Shown one piece after another: positions 52,132-60,810 of a stretch of 64,000 bases of DNA. This DNA comes from Maridesulfovibrio sp. GTDB taxonomy: Bacteria; Desulfobacterota; Desulfovibrionia; Desulfovibrionales; Desulfovibrionaceae. The translations under genes and the position numbers were made by a program. The DNA lies in contig NZ_OY762999.1 in the NCBI RefSeq assembly GCF_963666665.1, positions 1,059,501 to 1,123,500 of the forward strand, written 5' to 3'. Under the pieces are notes generated by a model. It was given only the letters and a program-made list of their open reading frames with translations. It had not been told where the DNA came from and ran no database searches. The stretch's first letter is position 1. Every line of letters starts with the position of its first letter.

Positions 52132-52777
52132 GAATCTATTATCCCAGTATGGTACCCCTGTTGAGAGGGTAGAGAAAGGTCTTCAGGCATTGCGTGAAGG
52201 TCGTGGAATTCTTGTAACTGATAATGAAAGTCGCGAGAATGAAGGCGATCTTATCTTTTCTGCGGAAAAACTTAGTGATGAGCAGATGGCTATGATGATC
52301 CGCGAATGCAGCGGGATCGTCTGCCTGTGCCTGACTGAGGAAAAGACCCAGCAGCTTGGCTTGCCCATGATGGTTGAGTCTAATTCCAGCCGTTATCAGA
52401 CTGGATTCACCGTAACTATCGAAGCCGCTGAGGGTGTTACCACCGGTGTTTCTGCTGCTGACCGTGTCACCACGGTAAAGGCTGCTATTGCTGATGGTGC
52501 CCAGCCTGCTGATTTGCACAGGCCCGGCCATGTATTCCCCCTGCGTGCGCGGGCGGGTGGTGTTCTGGAAAGAGAAGGACACACTGAAGCCACCGTGGAC
52601 ATGATGAGTCTTGCAGGTCTTAATCCCTGTGGAGTTCTCTGTGAGCTGACAAATCCTGACGGAACGATGGCTAGACTGCCGGAGATTGTGGAATTCGGAC
52701 AGAAACACGATATTCCCGTCCTGACCGTAGACGATATAATTAATTACAGAATTCAGTTTGCAAAAAAAGCATCGTGA
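52124..52777 (+). CDS. ribB: 3,4-dihydroxy-2-butanone-4-phosphate synthase
   Basis: RibB makes the four-carbon unit of riboflavin from ribulose 5-phosphate. Key residues are in D-N-E-S-R-E-N-E-G-D (acid loop, about 26-35), S-A-A-D-R-V-T-T (about 110), R-P-G-H-V-F-P-L-R and the H-T-E-A-T-V-D metal/catalytic motif. It is the stand-alone form (217 residues), without a fused GTP cyclohydrolase II. An FMN riboswitch and a start-codon hairpin precede it. No other rib gene is adjacent, so this copy is regulated alone. Confidence 0.97.
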   Translation: MNQNLLSQYGTPVERVEKGLQALREGRGILVTDNESRENEGDLIFSAEKLSDEQMAMMIRECSGIVCLCLTEEKTQQLGLPMMVESNSSRYQTGFTVTIEAAEGVTTGVSAADRVTTVKAAIADGAQPADLHRPGHVFPLRARAGGVLEREGHTEATVDMMSLAGLNPCGVLCELTNPDGTMARLPEIVEFGQKHDIPVLTVDDIINYRIQFAKKAS

Positions 52778-52863
52778 TGTATAGTTAAGGCAAGCAATTT
52801 TCCAGAATTGACACTCTAACTCCTGATTCAAACCGGCAATTTGGATCAACACCGACATTTAAT

Positions 52864-52900
52864 AGAAAAGGCCCGTCATGATACTGAGCGGGCCTTTTCT
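52864..52900. terminator. Bidirectional terminator, ribB / cupin
   Basis: AGAAAAGGCCCG and CGGGCCTTTTCT pair around 13 nt, with A/T flanks on both sides. Confidence 0.88.
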
Positions 52901-52936
52901 TATTTAAAATTGCAGTTTTTGTAGGAAGATGATTGA

Positions 52937-53338
52937 TTATTTTTCGTAAACACAGCCGATGCAGCAGAGGAAAGTAGCTTCCTCAGTGTCGCTGATGTTG
53001 CGCATGCCGTGCGGCTCCATACAATCTGAAAATACGAAGTCTCCGGGGCCGCAGATTTTGCTTTCGACAATTTCATCTGTTTTCGGGTCGTAAGCGAAGC
53101 ATTCGAACTGTCCTTTTTCCACGTAAACAGTCTGAAGATAGAAATGGCTGTGAGCCGGAATCTCTCCGCCCGGTTCAACTGTGAAGTGACGCAGGCCGTA
53201 TTCGGGCTGTCCGTTTTCATCCTGACCGGATTTGGAGAGCCAGCGGATAGTTACGCCTTTTACCTCGTGGTTTTCGCCTTTGTAGCCGATTTGCTGAACT
53301 TTGATACCTTCAACCTCTTTAACGTTTTTTGCGTCCAT
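52937..53338 (-). CDS. Cupin-domain protein
   Basis: The 133-residue single cupin has the metal motifs G-x-x-x-P-A-H-S-H-F-Y-x-x-x-x-Y-V-x-x-G (about 64-84) and G-D-F-V-F-S-D-C-M-E-P-H-G (about 104-116). Several cysteines near the C-terminus (LCCIGCVY) are unusual and could hold metal or respond to redox. ATG 53338 has GGAG before it; a longer frame to 53440 is not supported. The substrate is unknown. Confidence 0.85.
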   Translation of the reverse strand: MDAKNVKEVEGIKVQQIGYKGENHEVKGVTIRWLSKSGQDENGQPEYGLRHFTVEPGGEIPAHSHFYLQTVYVEKGQFECFAYDPKTDEIVESKICGPGDFVFSDCMEPHGMRNISDTEEATFLCCIGCVYEK

Positions 53339-53570
53339 ATTTTTCTCCGGGATTATGATTTGTTTTTGTGGTTGAGTCGGTATATTTAAGCAGAAACAAG
53401 GGCTGAGATAAAGTGCTGTCACTGAATTTTTAAATTTCACAATAGCCCTAACGAACTATTTTTAAAGTAATTTTAAAAATAAGTTAGAATTTTCAGTAAT
53501 AAGGCTTGACAGTTTCAGCCGGAATCAATAGGTATTTCATCTCGTCGCAACGACGAAAAGTTTTTTGACA

Positions 53571-53655
53571 GAGAGGCCGGATGGCGGGTGCGCTGTGAAC
53601 CCCGTCAGGTCCGAAAGGAAGCAGCGGTAACGGTTTATCCCGGGTGTCCGGTCTC
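53571..53655 (+). ncRNA. ffs: Signal recognition particle RNA (bacterial small type)
   Basis: The domain IV core GTCAGGTCCGAAAGGAAGCAGC is present in two overlapping parts, with the asymmetric loop and a GAAA tetraloop. The outer stem is GAGAGGCCGGA with TCCGGTCTC. Length and fold match the 4.5S-type RNA that works with Ffh. A terminator follows at 53665. Confidence 0.9.
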
Positions 53656-53664
53656 GCTGAAAGA

Positions 53665-53696
53665 AGGGTGTGTTCTTCATGAACATACCCTTTTTT
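53665..53696 (+). terminator. Terminator of SRP RNA
   Basis: GGGTGTGTTC pairs with GAACATACCC (one G-U) around TTCAT, followed by six T residues. Confidence 0.88.
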
Positions 53697-53809
53697 ATTG
53701 CCCAATTTTGGTGCTGTGCTTGCTTTCCTGCATGAATCGGGGCAATCTTTTTACGTCGTTATTAAGAAATCCTGCGGGATAATCATTAATTCAAAATCAG
53801 GCTAATCTA

Positions 53810-54280
53810 ATGAAGTTTGGTAAAGTTGCCGCGTTTCTAGTCAAAGTAATATTAGTATGTGCACTCTCCGGCGGACTGGCAGTCGCGTTTAATATTGCCC
53901 GTCCAAAACCATATACATTTGCAGAGCTAAGCCATCCCCAGCCGCCCGAAATTTTGGAAATAACTACAGATGCGTTGGTAAAGAAATTTTCTTCCGGAGA
54001 ATATTCTTTTGTAGATGCTCGTAGTGATATGGAATACGCCATGGGACATATTCCCGGAGCAGTTAATATCCCCTCATGGGCAATTGGGGATGAATTGGCG
54101 GGGCTCGTCGCTTTGGTTGATCCTGATCGTCCCGTCGTTGTTTATTGTGACGGCCTTTCCTGCGGTAAGAGTCTCATTGTAGCCAAGAAACTGGTGGAAC
54201 AGGGGTTCAGGGATGTGTCAGTGTATGCTGACGGTATAGACGGCTGGATCGGAGCCGGAATGGATTTGGAGGCGAACTAA
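53810..54280 (+). CDS. Membrane-anchored rhodanese-domain protein
   Basis: One N-terminal helix (about 8-27) anchors a rhodanese domain (about 45-150), probably on the periplasmic side. It has the typical F-V-D-A-R-S-D-M-E-Y-A-M-G-H-I-P-G-A-V-N start. The active-site cysteine lies in VVYCDGLSCGKS, whose loop has a second cysteine that could form a disulfide or persulfide pair. Rhodaneses carry sulfane sulfur or act in redox. The stop overlaps the next start by one base (TAATG), so the two genes are coupled. Confidence 0.85.
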   Translation: MKFGKVAAFLVKVILVCALSGGLAVAFNIARPKPYTFAELSHPQPPEILEITTDALVKKFSSGEYSFVDARSDMEYAMGHIPGAVNIPSWAIGDELAGLVALVDPDRPVVVYCDGLSCGKSLIVAKKLVEQGFRDVSVYADGIDGWIGAGMDLEAN

Positions 54281-54693
54281 TGGAATTCAGATCATTACCC
54301 CGCATCATTCTCGGGATTGTTTTTATTGTTGCCAGTCTGGATAAGATTGTTGATCCACTGGCTTTTGCTGAGATCGTTAAGAATTATCAGATTTTGCCGG
54401 AAATGATGATCGGTCCTGTGGCTTTCTTTCTGCCGTGGCTCGAATTTGTTTGCGGAGCCATGTTGGTCTGTGGTGTTTTCGTGGACACTGTAGTAGCGAT
54501 TCTGGTGGCCATGCTGCTTGTTTTTATCGCAGCTCTCTCCGTTAACATTTTTCGCGGAATAGATGTGGCCTGCGGCTGTTTCTCCACTGATGCATCAACA
54601 GCTTCTGACATGCAGATTACTATTGTTCGGGATGGTGTCCTGCTGGTGATCGCCGGGTTGGCTTTGAAGTTGAGGAAGTCTGAGCTGGTTTAA
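54280..54693 (+). CDS. MauE/DoxX-like membrane protein
   Basis: This is a 137-residue inner-membrane protein with four helices. Features are the N-terminal R-x-x-L-G-x-V-F-I-V-A-S-L-D-K-I and the C-terminal loop D-V-A-C-G-C-F-S before the last helix. Such MauE/DoxX proteins are linked to thiol or sulfur redox, and pairing with a rhodanese supports that. Electron partner and substrate are unknown. Confidence 0.82.
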   Translation: MEFRSLPRIILGIVFIVASLDKIVDPLAFAEIVKNYQILPEMMIGPVAFFLPWLEFVCGAMLVCGVFVDTVVAILVAMLLVFIAALSVNIFRGIDVACGCFSTDASTASDMQITIVRDGVLLVIAGLALKLRKSELV

Positions 54694-54713
54694 TTTATTT
54701 TGTACAAATAAGT

Positions 54714-54751
54714 AAAGAGCCCTTAAGCCGTTAACGGCTTAAGGGCTCTTT
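54714..54751. terminator. Bidirectional terminator, MauE-like / kinase-like
   Basis: A perfect 38-nt palindrome with A/T ends lies between the two converging genes. The centre is GTTAAC. Confidence 0.9.
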
Positions 54752-54763
54752 TATGGACATTGA

Positions 54764-55600
54764 CTATTCAATATTATGGAAAGGGTTGACCTTGCCGTGG
54801 GGGCTTTCAGGAACACCTAAGATAGTTACATCTTTTACTCCGTCTATATTCGTTGCAATACTTTTAACCTGGGCAACGATTTTTGTTTTCAGGCTGCTTA
54901 CTGGCTTGGAGAAATGCACTGTTATATGACCGTCATTACATACAATATTAGCATGTGGCGCAACTCCGATAAGCTCCACTTTTACGTATGCAGCAGTGGC
55001 TATGTTATCGATTATTTGTTGTGATTCAGTTGTTGTCTTAAATGCGTCTTTTTGAACAGCACTACAGATAAAATCTACTGCATCATCAACTGACAGTGAT
55101 CCAATATGGATAACCATATCATAAAGTCTACTGTCCCAAGTATCAATTCCATATACTTGAAGGCCCCATTTTCTGCGTTCTTCATCGTCCTTTTGTAGGA
55201 TATATCTTGCTTCGTCTTCGCATATATTTTCTCTTTTGCATTCTTCGCGGACCCTATCTTCCATGTCTGCAGTAATTCTGACTTTAAAAACATGCGGGAT
55301 ACCTAATAAAAAATACTGTCCGGCTAAACCATGATAAACAAGGTTGTCCTTCTGGGCATGCTGCAAGAGAGAACTTCGTATGTGGGCAAGATATCTCTCT
55401 TTTCCGTGCATGAAACGCTCAAGCACAGAAGGAGAGTCATGAAGTGCCCGGACAAGTTTAACTTCTGGTATATCGAATTCTTTTGATGATTCTAAGAGAA
55501 TGTCTCGCGAGATGCATTTGTATTGCATCTTTTCAGCCACTTTTTCAGCAATTTCCTTTCCCCGACTGTATGAGCCTCTCGAAATAGTAATGATGGACAT
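54764..55600 (-). CDS. Cytidylate-kinase-like protein with C-terminal BON-like domain
   Basis: The N-terminal 195 residues match the cytidylate-kinase-like family: S-I-I-T-I-S-R-G-S-Y-S-R-G-K-E-I-A carries a P-loop-like GxxxxGK, but with Glu instead of Ser/Thr after it. It continues with V-Y-H-G-L-A-G-Q, R-I-T-A and a helical lid with D-D-E-E-R-R. A BON-like domain follows (about 205-275, V-C-N-D-G-H-I-T-V-H-F then I-D-G-V-K-D-V-T-I-L-G). ATG 55600 has GGAG before it; the reading from 55621 is longer but less likely. The substrate is unknown. The fusion suggests a ligand-binding role. Confidence 0.75.
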   Translation of the reverse strand: MSIITISRGSYSRGKEIAEKVAEKMQYKCISRDILLESSKEFDIPEVKLVRALHDSPSVLERFMHGKERYLAHIRSSLLQHAQKDNLVYHGLAGQYFLLGIPHVFKVRITADMEDRVREECKRENICEDEARYILQKDDEERRKWGLQVYGIDTWDSRLYDMVIHIGSLSVDDAVDFICSAVQKDAFKTTTESQQIIDNIATAAYVKVELIGVAPHANIVCNDGHITVHFSKPVSSLKTKIVAQVKSIATNIDGVKDVTILGVPESPHGKVNPFHNIE

Positions 55601-55802
55601 AACGCGCTCCGTGAATTTCATGTTTAATGAAAAAGATTCTACATGTTTATTACACGTTAAGCCTAAAAAGGAATAAATGCTAGCGAACTATGGTTAAAAA
55701 TCTAACTTGTGACGTTTAGCTCCTGAGGATACGTAATCGAACCTTTTAGGTGTTTAACGACAATTTACCTTTATAGCTCCTTCTACTCATCTAAAAAAAT
55801 AA

Positions 55803-55838
55803 GCTTCACAGTGAATTATCGCATTGTGAAGCCTTTTC
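55803..55838. terminator. Orphan terminator-like hairpin
   Basis: GCTTCACAGTG pairs with CATTGTGAAGC around 8 nt, with T residues on the plus strand and an A/T flank the other way. Confidence 0.55.
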
Positions 55839-55934
55839 ATTTGGTTTGTTGTGGAGTGTACGTTTTCGGATAAGTAGCGCAATGTATACGTAAAGAGACG
55901 CACGAATGATTGGTGACGTGCAACAGTGGGAAAT

Positions 55935-55989
55935 AGCCGGAATTCAGCATAGTTGTAGTTATGTCTGAATCCCGGCTACTTTCTTTTTT
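55935..55989 (+). terminator. Orphan terminator-like hairpin
   Basis: AGCCGGAATTCAG pairs with CTGAATCCCGGCT (one mismatch) across 17 nt, then ACTTTCTTTTTT. Confidence 0.5.
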
Positions 55990-56634
55990 ACATATTTCCT
56001 TTCATGTCTTGAGGAAATTTTTCCTTAGACTGTTGTTGAAAGAGAATAAAGAAGTACAGAAGTCTGTTATTCAACCGAATAGATATGTTCCGATGTCTGG
56101 TAACACTCAGTTACACGAATAGACTCGGTGTTAATTTAGCTGAATCACTTCTATTGTTTTGAACCTTTGCCTGTTTGTGGCGCAGGTATATATGTATCGC
56201 TATTTAAATGGTTTATATCAACCTCCAACAGTCGTATGGTTGCTTGAAAAACATCCCCACGATGCTTTCAATAAAAAAACCACCCAATACAGGATATGAT
56301 TTTATAGCAAAGAATGAGCCAAATAGTAATAATCTTTTATGTCGGCTGGTTGTGTCTTTGACGAAGAGTTACTAGTGGTCCATAATTGAACCACTATGGT
56401 GAAGTTGTTTGTGATTAATTGGACAATTGAGTCAGCTTTTGATTCATCGTCCCTTTATTTCAGCATGTTGTGGGTTAAGAATGTCTTTCTGATACACTGT
56501 AAATGCTAAATAGTCATAATGACCCTCATGTTTATGACGATTTAAATTGAAGAGCGTTGCATAAGCATGTTACTAAGTGTGTAATAATTATAAATTTCTT
56601 GTTTTACAGTTGATTATGGTTGTTTGTTTGCTAT

Positions 56635-56666
56635 GCTTAAGGGTAAATATTTAAGCTTTTTTTTTT
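56635..56666 (+). terminator. Orphan terminator-like hairpin before the MFS gene
   Basis: GCTTAA and TTAAGC pair around 10 nt and are followed by ten T residues. The stem is short. Confidence 0.45.
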
Positions 56667-56781
56667 GCTTTTCCTGTGTGTTGTATTAAATCGGACCATT
56701 GGTGCGAAAAGAAACCAACTTGCATTGTTCTTGATCTAGTTGTTTATAGCTATGTGAAAATCTAATGGTAGAGGCTGCACG

Positions 56782-57987
56782 TTGAAGAAGACCGTTATGA
56801 ATTTCAGGCATAAGGTATTGGGTGAATTCATTGAAACAAAGCAGGATACCGTTATGGCGGTCTTTGCCACTGCCTTTTTTTCAACTTTCGGGGTAGGCGC
56901 ATACACCTTTTCTTTGTCCTTGAGCGCTGATTCCATCGGGTTGTCCGCATCCTGGCTTGGGCTTGCCTTTTCCGGATATTTTTTGGCCCGTCTTATTCTC
57001 GCGCCACTGGCAGGGTGCAGTGCGGATTATTTTGGCCCAATCCCTCTGCTGCGATGGGCCTGTGGGATCGGAACTGCTGTTCCGTGCCTTTATCATTTTT
57101 TCCCAATGGTGGAATCACTGGGGATAATTCAGATTTGTCTCGGATTCTGCGCTGGTATAGTTAAGCCGGTGAGTATGTCCCTGCTTGGTCAGTGCGCTGG
57201 GCGAAAGGAGAGAGGGCGTTTCTTTGCCCTGTATAATACCTGTTTATACTCTGCATTCATCATCGGTCCGATTGCCGGAGGAGCCGGGATAGGGCTCCAA
57301 GGGAAGCTGGGATTTGTGTCCTTGATCTGGCCGGCGTTGGGGATGGGGGTATCATTTGTAGCCCTTCTAATGAACAGGGCCGAAAACGCTCCCGCTTCGA
57401 GCCAAAAACAAAAAGAAAATGAAGGCTCACCGTGGCGTGAGGCCGGTTTTCTACCCCTTCTTTTGGCCGTATTGGGTAGAACAGCAGGGGCTTCCGTTGT
57501 AATCACTTTTCTGCCCCGGTTGATCAGTGATCATTTTGGCTTGAGCGGTTCTTTGGCCGGGTTTCTATTCGCTCTTCCTAATCTGGCAATCATTTTGGCA
57601 ATGCCCGTAACAGGACGCTGGGCCGATTCGCGAGACCGTGCCGGTTTAACCTTTTTGGGCATGGGGTTTTGTGCGGCCTGTCTTTTTGGTCTGGGACAGC
57701 CTGTTTCTTTATGGATTTTTTCTTTGCTTGTTGCGGGTATGGGCTTTGGTTCGGCATTGTCGCTTCCGGCTTCCATGTCTTTGGCTGCAGACATGAGAGG
57801 AGCGAAAGGGCGGGTTATGGGTGTTTTTCTGGGAGTTTCTAATCTCGGTTTTGTCCTTGGTCCCGGGATTGCCGGATTTGCCGCCGAGGCAGGCGGTATG
57901 GCAGATGCTTTTGAACTCACAGCCCTGTTTGGAGGATTATGTCTGCTGCCCACGTTAATTTCCATGACTAAAAAGGCTTTATGCTGA
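56782..57987 (+). CDS. MFS transporter
   Basis: This is a 401-residue major facilitator protein with 12 predicted helices in two halves and a central cytoplasmic loop (about 195-215, rich in Glu/Lys/Gln). The loop after helix 2 (A-G-C-S-A-D-Y-F-G) and its copy in the second half (G-R-W-A-D-S-R-D-R-A-G) match the MFS signature, and G-A-K-G-R-V-M-G-V-F fits drug-efflux-type members. TTG 56782 has AGAGG upstream; ATG 56797 is the alternative. The substrate is unknown. It is single, and no terminator was clear after it. Confidence 0.85.
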   Translation: MKKTVMNFRHKVLGEFIETKQDTVMAVFATAFFSTFGVGAYTFSLSLSADSIGLSASWLGLAFSGYFLARLILAPLAGCSADYFGPIPLLRWACGIGTAVPCLYHFFPMVESLGIIQICLGFCAGIVKPVSMSLLGQCAGRKERGRFFALYNTCLYSAFIIGPIAGGAGIGLQGKLGFVSLIWPALGMGVSFVALLMNRAENAPASSQKQKENEGSPWREAGFLPLLLAVLGRTAGASVVITFLPRLISDHFGLSGSLAGFLFALPNLAIILAMPVTGRWADSRDRAGLTFLGMGFCAACLFGLGQPVSLWIFSLLVAGMGFGSALSLPASMSLAADMRGAKGRVMGVFLGVSNLGFVLGPGIAGFAAEAGGMADAFELTALFGGLCLLPTLISMTKKALC

Positions 57988-58044
57988 TTGATTCTAATGC
58001 ATTAAGTAATTTTAAAGAGGCATGCAGTTAATTTTACTAACTGG

Positions 58045-58073
58045 TTGACCTTGCCCATTTCTTTAGATATGGA
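58045..58073 (+). promoter_or_regulatory. Putative sigma-70 promoter of the nqr operon
   Basis: TTGACC (58045-58050), a 17-bp spacer and TATGGA (58068-58073) predict a start near 58080, leaving a leader of about 185 nt. Confidence 0.55.
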
Positions 58074-58079
58074 ATAAGT

Positions 58080-58264
58080 CCAATACAAAAACTTCGTGCG
58101 TAATTCCCCACACTTTCCGAGGAATCTACTCGGAACGCAGTGAAGCTTAATTTAGTCCCCCACACCACCCATCAGGAGACGTCTTGGCGCATGCGCTGAG
58201 ACGGGTTGTACTGTTGCACCCGTTTTTAAGTCCGTTAACCCTTTAGGGACAAGGTGTATTCTCC
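58080..58264 (+). promoter_or_regulatory. Structured leader of nqrA with overlapping hairpins
   Basis: Hairpin 1 is TTCCGAG/CTCGGAA (58115-58121, 58129-58135). Hairpin 2 is a 10-bp stem with loop CATG (58180-58189, 58194-58203). Hairpin 3, ACGGGT/ACCCGT (58201-58206, 58218-58223) with a T run, looks like a terminator and shares three bases with hairpin 2, so the two cannot form fully at once. The layout suggests attenuation or a riboswitch. Confidence 0.45.
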
Positions 58265-59605
58265 ATGATAAAACTCAAAAAAGGACTCGATATTCCTATC
58301 TCGGGCGAGCCCGCACTGGATATTTTCGAAGAAAAATCTCCCAGTACCGTGGCTGTCCTCGGTGGTGACTATGTCGGAATGAAACCGAGCATGGCCGTTG
58401 CTGAGGGAGATACGGTCAAGCTGGGACAGCCCATCTTTGCGGATAAAAAGATTGACGGCGTCGTCTTTACCGCACCGGGAGCCGGAAAGGTCCTTGCTGT
58501 TAACAGAGGTGAGCGCAGGATTTTACAATCTGTGGTCATCGAACTTGATGAAGCTGCCGGCGAAGTGGAGTTCCCGGCATATGATTCAGACAAACTGCTC
58601 GGCCTGGATCGGGAAAAGGTTGTCGATAATCTAGTGAAATCCGGTATGTGGACCGCGTTTCGTACGCGTCCCTTCAGCAAGACTCCGGCCCCGGAATCCG
58701 AACCTCGTTCAATCTTTGTCACAGCTATGGATACCAATCCGCTAGCTATGGACCCAGCTCCCATTATTTGGAAAGAATCCGACGCATGGTTGGATGGTTT
58801 GCGCGTACTTACCTGCATTAACGATACAATTAATGTCTGCGTTACCGGCGGGACTGCGCTGCCACTGATTCAGGAAGTGAAAATGCATATGTTTTCGGGA
58901 CCGCATCCTGCCGGTCTGCCTGGAACCCATATACATTTCGTTGATCCGGTAGGTCCTTCCAAGACGGTTTGGCACATAGGCTATCAGGATGTCATTGCCA
59001 TAGGTAAACTTTTTACCACCGGCAGGCTTGCCACCGAACGTTATGTCGCTCTCTCCGGTCCGATGGTTAACCGTCCGCGTATCATCAAAACCCGCATGGG
59101 CGCTAATCTTGATGAAATGCTGGCCGGTGAACTCAAGGGCGGAGCTGTCAGGGCTATTTCCGGTTCGGTTCTGACCGGGACAAAAGCAGAGGGGCCACTG
59201 GCCTTTTTAGGTCGTTTCCACAATCAGGTCTCAGTCCTTACTGAAGGCGGGGAAAGTGAACTCTTGGGCTGGCTGGCTCCGGGTTGCAATAAATTCTCCG
59301 TTAAATCCATATTTGCATCGGCTTTCAGTAAAAAGATAAAGCGCTTTGATATGAATACGCTTTTGGGAGGCAGTCACCGTGCCATCTTCCCCACCGGGGC
59401 TTATGAGCAGGTTATGCCGCTGGACATCCTGCCGACTTATCTGGTCCGGGCTATGGCGGTCATGGATACGGATGAAGCGCAGGCCCTCGGTTGTCTGGAG
59501 CTGGATGAGGAAGACCTCGCCCTGTTGTCCTTCGTGGATTGCGGCAAGAATGATTTCGGGCTCATGCTGCGCGAAGTCCTCACTCAAATTGAGAAGGAAG
59601 GGTAA
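58265..59605 (+). CDS. nqrA: Na+-translocating NADH-quinone reductase subunit A
   Basis: NqrA is the soluble, membrane-associated subunit of the sodium-pumping NQR complex. The 446 residues are normal: N-terminal K-K-G-L-D-I-P-I-S-G, V-A-V-L-G-G-D-Y-V-G-M-K-P, V-F-T-A-P-G-A-G-K-V and the later conserved T-H-I-H-F-V-D-P-V-G and I-S-G-S-V-L-T-G blocks. It begins the operon after a structured leader. Its stop is 5 bp before nqrB. Confidence 0.96.
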   Translation: MIKLKKGLDIPISGEPALDIFEEKSPSTVAVLGGDYVGMKPSMAVAEGDTVKLGQPIFADKKIDGVVFTAPGAGKVLAVNRGERRILQSVVIELDEAAGEVEFPAYDSDKLLGLDREKVVDNLVKSGMWTAFRTRPFSKTPAPESEPRSIFVTAMDTNPLAMDPAPIIWKESDAWLDGLRVLTCINDTINVCVTGGTALPLIQEVKMHMFSGPHPAGLPGTHIHFVDPVGPSKTVWHIGYQDVIAIGKLFTTGRLATERYVALSGPMVNRPRIIKTRMGANLDEMLAGELKGGAVRAISGSVLTGTKAEGPLAFLGRFHNQVSVLTEGGESELLGWLAPGCNKFSVKSIFASAFSKKIKRFDMNTLLGGSHRAIFPTGAYEQVMPLDILPTYLVRAMAVMDTDEAQALGCLELDEEDLALLSFVDCGKNDFGLMLREVLTQIEKEG

Positions 59606-59610
59606 GGCAT

Positions 59611-60810
59611 ATGAGAAAACTGCTTGATAAAATGCATGGTGCCGTCACCGGGGATGGGAAATACAAGAAGTATTATCCGGTCTACGAGATGGTGGACACT
59701 TTTTTATATTCGCCGACCGAAACCAGTTCCGGGTCGCCACACGTGCGCGATGCCATTGATTTGAAAAGGGTCATGATTACTGTAGTCTTCGCTCTGATTC
59801 CCTGTTTTTACATGGCAATGTGGAACACCGGTTATCAGGCTAACGCCGCGCTGGCTTCCATGGGGCTTGAAGCGGGTACAGGATGGCGCTGGAGCGTCAT
59901 GAGCGGACTAGGGCTGAGTGCCAACCCTGAAAGTTTCGGGGCCAACATCATGTTGGGTGCTCTTTACTTCTTTCCAATTTATATCGTCTGCAATATCGCC
60001 GGTGGATTCTGGGAAACCTTGTTTGCCGTTATTCGCAAACATGAAATCAACGAAGGTTTTCTGGTCACCGGTTCGCTTATTCCGTTGATTGTTCCTCCGC
60101 ATATCCCGCTCTGGCAGGTCGCTCTGGCAACCAGTTTCGGTGTGGTTATCGGTAAGGAAATCTTCGGCGGAACAGGCAAGAACATCCTCAACCCGGCCCT
60201 TCTGGCCCGCGCCTTTCTTTTCTTCGCTTATCCTGCCCATATCTCAGGCAACAGTGTCTGGGTACCGGTAGACGGATTTTCCGGTGCCACTCCGTTGGCT
60301 CTGGCTGCCGAAGGAGGAATAAATGCGGTAATGGCCAAATATTCATGGTGGGACTGCTTCATCGGAACCATTCCGGGTTCCTTGGGTGAAACATCAACTC
60401 TGGCCTGCCTGATCGGCGGGGCCGTTCTGGTCTTCACCGGAATTGCTTCATGGCGGATTATGGTTTCACTGCTGGGCGGAGCCTTTGCAGTTGCGATCAT
60501 TTTTAATGCTGTCAGCAGCGGAACCAATCCCATGATGACTGTCAGCCCGCTCTGGCATCTGGTCATGGGTGGTTTGGCTTTCGGAATGGTCTACATGGCC
60601 ACTGACCCGGTTTCATCGTCAATGACTCACAAAGGTCAATTCTATTATGGTGCCCTTATCGGAATCATGATTGTCCTGATCCGTACGGTCAATCCGGCCT
60701 ATCCTGAAGGAGTCATGTTGGCGATTCTGTTCGGTAACGTGTGTGCCCCATTTATAGATAGCCTCGTGATGCGGGCCAACATCAAGCGTAGGACGGTGCG
60801 CAGTGTCTAA
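59611..60810 (+). CDS. nqrB: Na+-translocating NADH-quinone reductase subunit B
   Basis: NqrB is the membrane subunit with about ten helices that forms the sodium path and holds a covalent FMN. The FMN threonine is expected at T227 in D-G-F-S-G-A-T. The N-terminal soluble stretch (P-V-Y-E-M-V-D-T-F-L) and Gly residues in helices fit the family. Its 399 residues are usual. It overlaps nqrC by 8 bp. Confidence 0.96.
   Translation: MRKLLDKMHGAVTGDGKYKKYYPVYEMVDTFLYSPTETSSGSPHVRDAIDLKRVMITVVFALIPCFYMAMWNTGYQANAALASMGLEAGTGWRWSVMSGLGLSANPESFGANIMLGALYFFPIYIVCNIAGGFWETLFAVIRKHEINEGFLVTGSLIPLIVPPHIPLWQVALATSFGVVIGKEIFGGTGKNILNPALLARAFLFFAYPAHISGNSVWVPVDGFSGATPLALAAEGGINAVMAKYSWWDCFIGTIPGSLGETSTLACLIGGAVLVFTGIASWRIMVSLLGGAFAVAIIFNAVSSGTNPMMTVSPLWHLVMGGLAFGMVYMATDPVSSSMTHKGQFYYGALIGIMIVLIRTVNPAYPEGVMLAILFGNVCAPFIDSLVMRANIKRRTVRSV

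Larger units (their letters stand above)
55601..56781. other. 1.18-kb spacer without a convincing gene
   Basis: This is AT-rich, with only short reading frames. It holds three terminator-like hairpins (55803-55838, 55935-55989, 56635-56666) with no gene before them, and a 7-bp hairpin at 56373-56396. It may contain small RNAs or the remains of decayed genes. A 35-codon frame at 56192 is too weak to call. Confidence 0.5.

Noticed and set aside
53493..53705. 70-codon minus-strand frame
   Set aside because: It is opposite the SRP RNA and its terminator, which explain this region.
56192..56299. 35-codon frame in the large spacer
   Set aside because: It reads somewhat protein-like and has CGCAGG upstream, but it is too short and without similarity I can recognise.
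56373..56396. Inverted repeat as insertion-sequence end
   Set aside because: It is only 7 bp long, with no partner end and no transposase remnant nearby.
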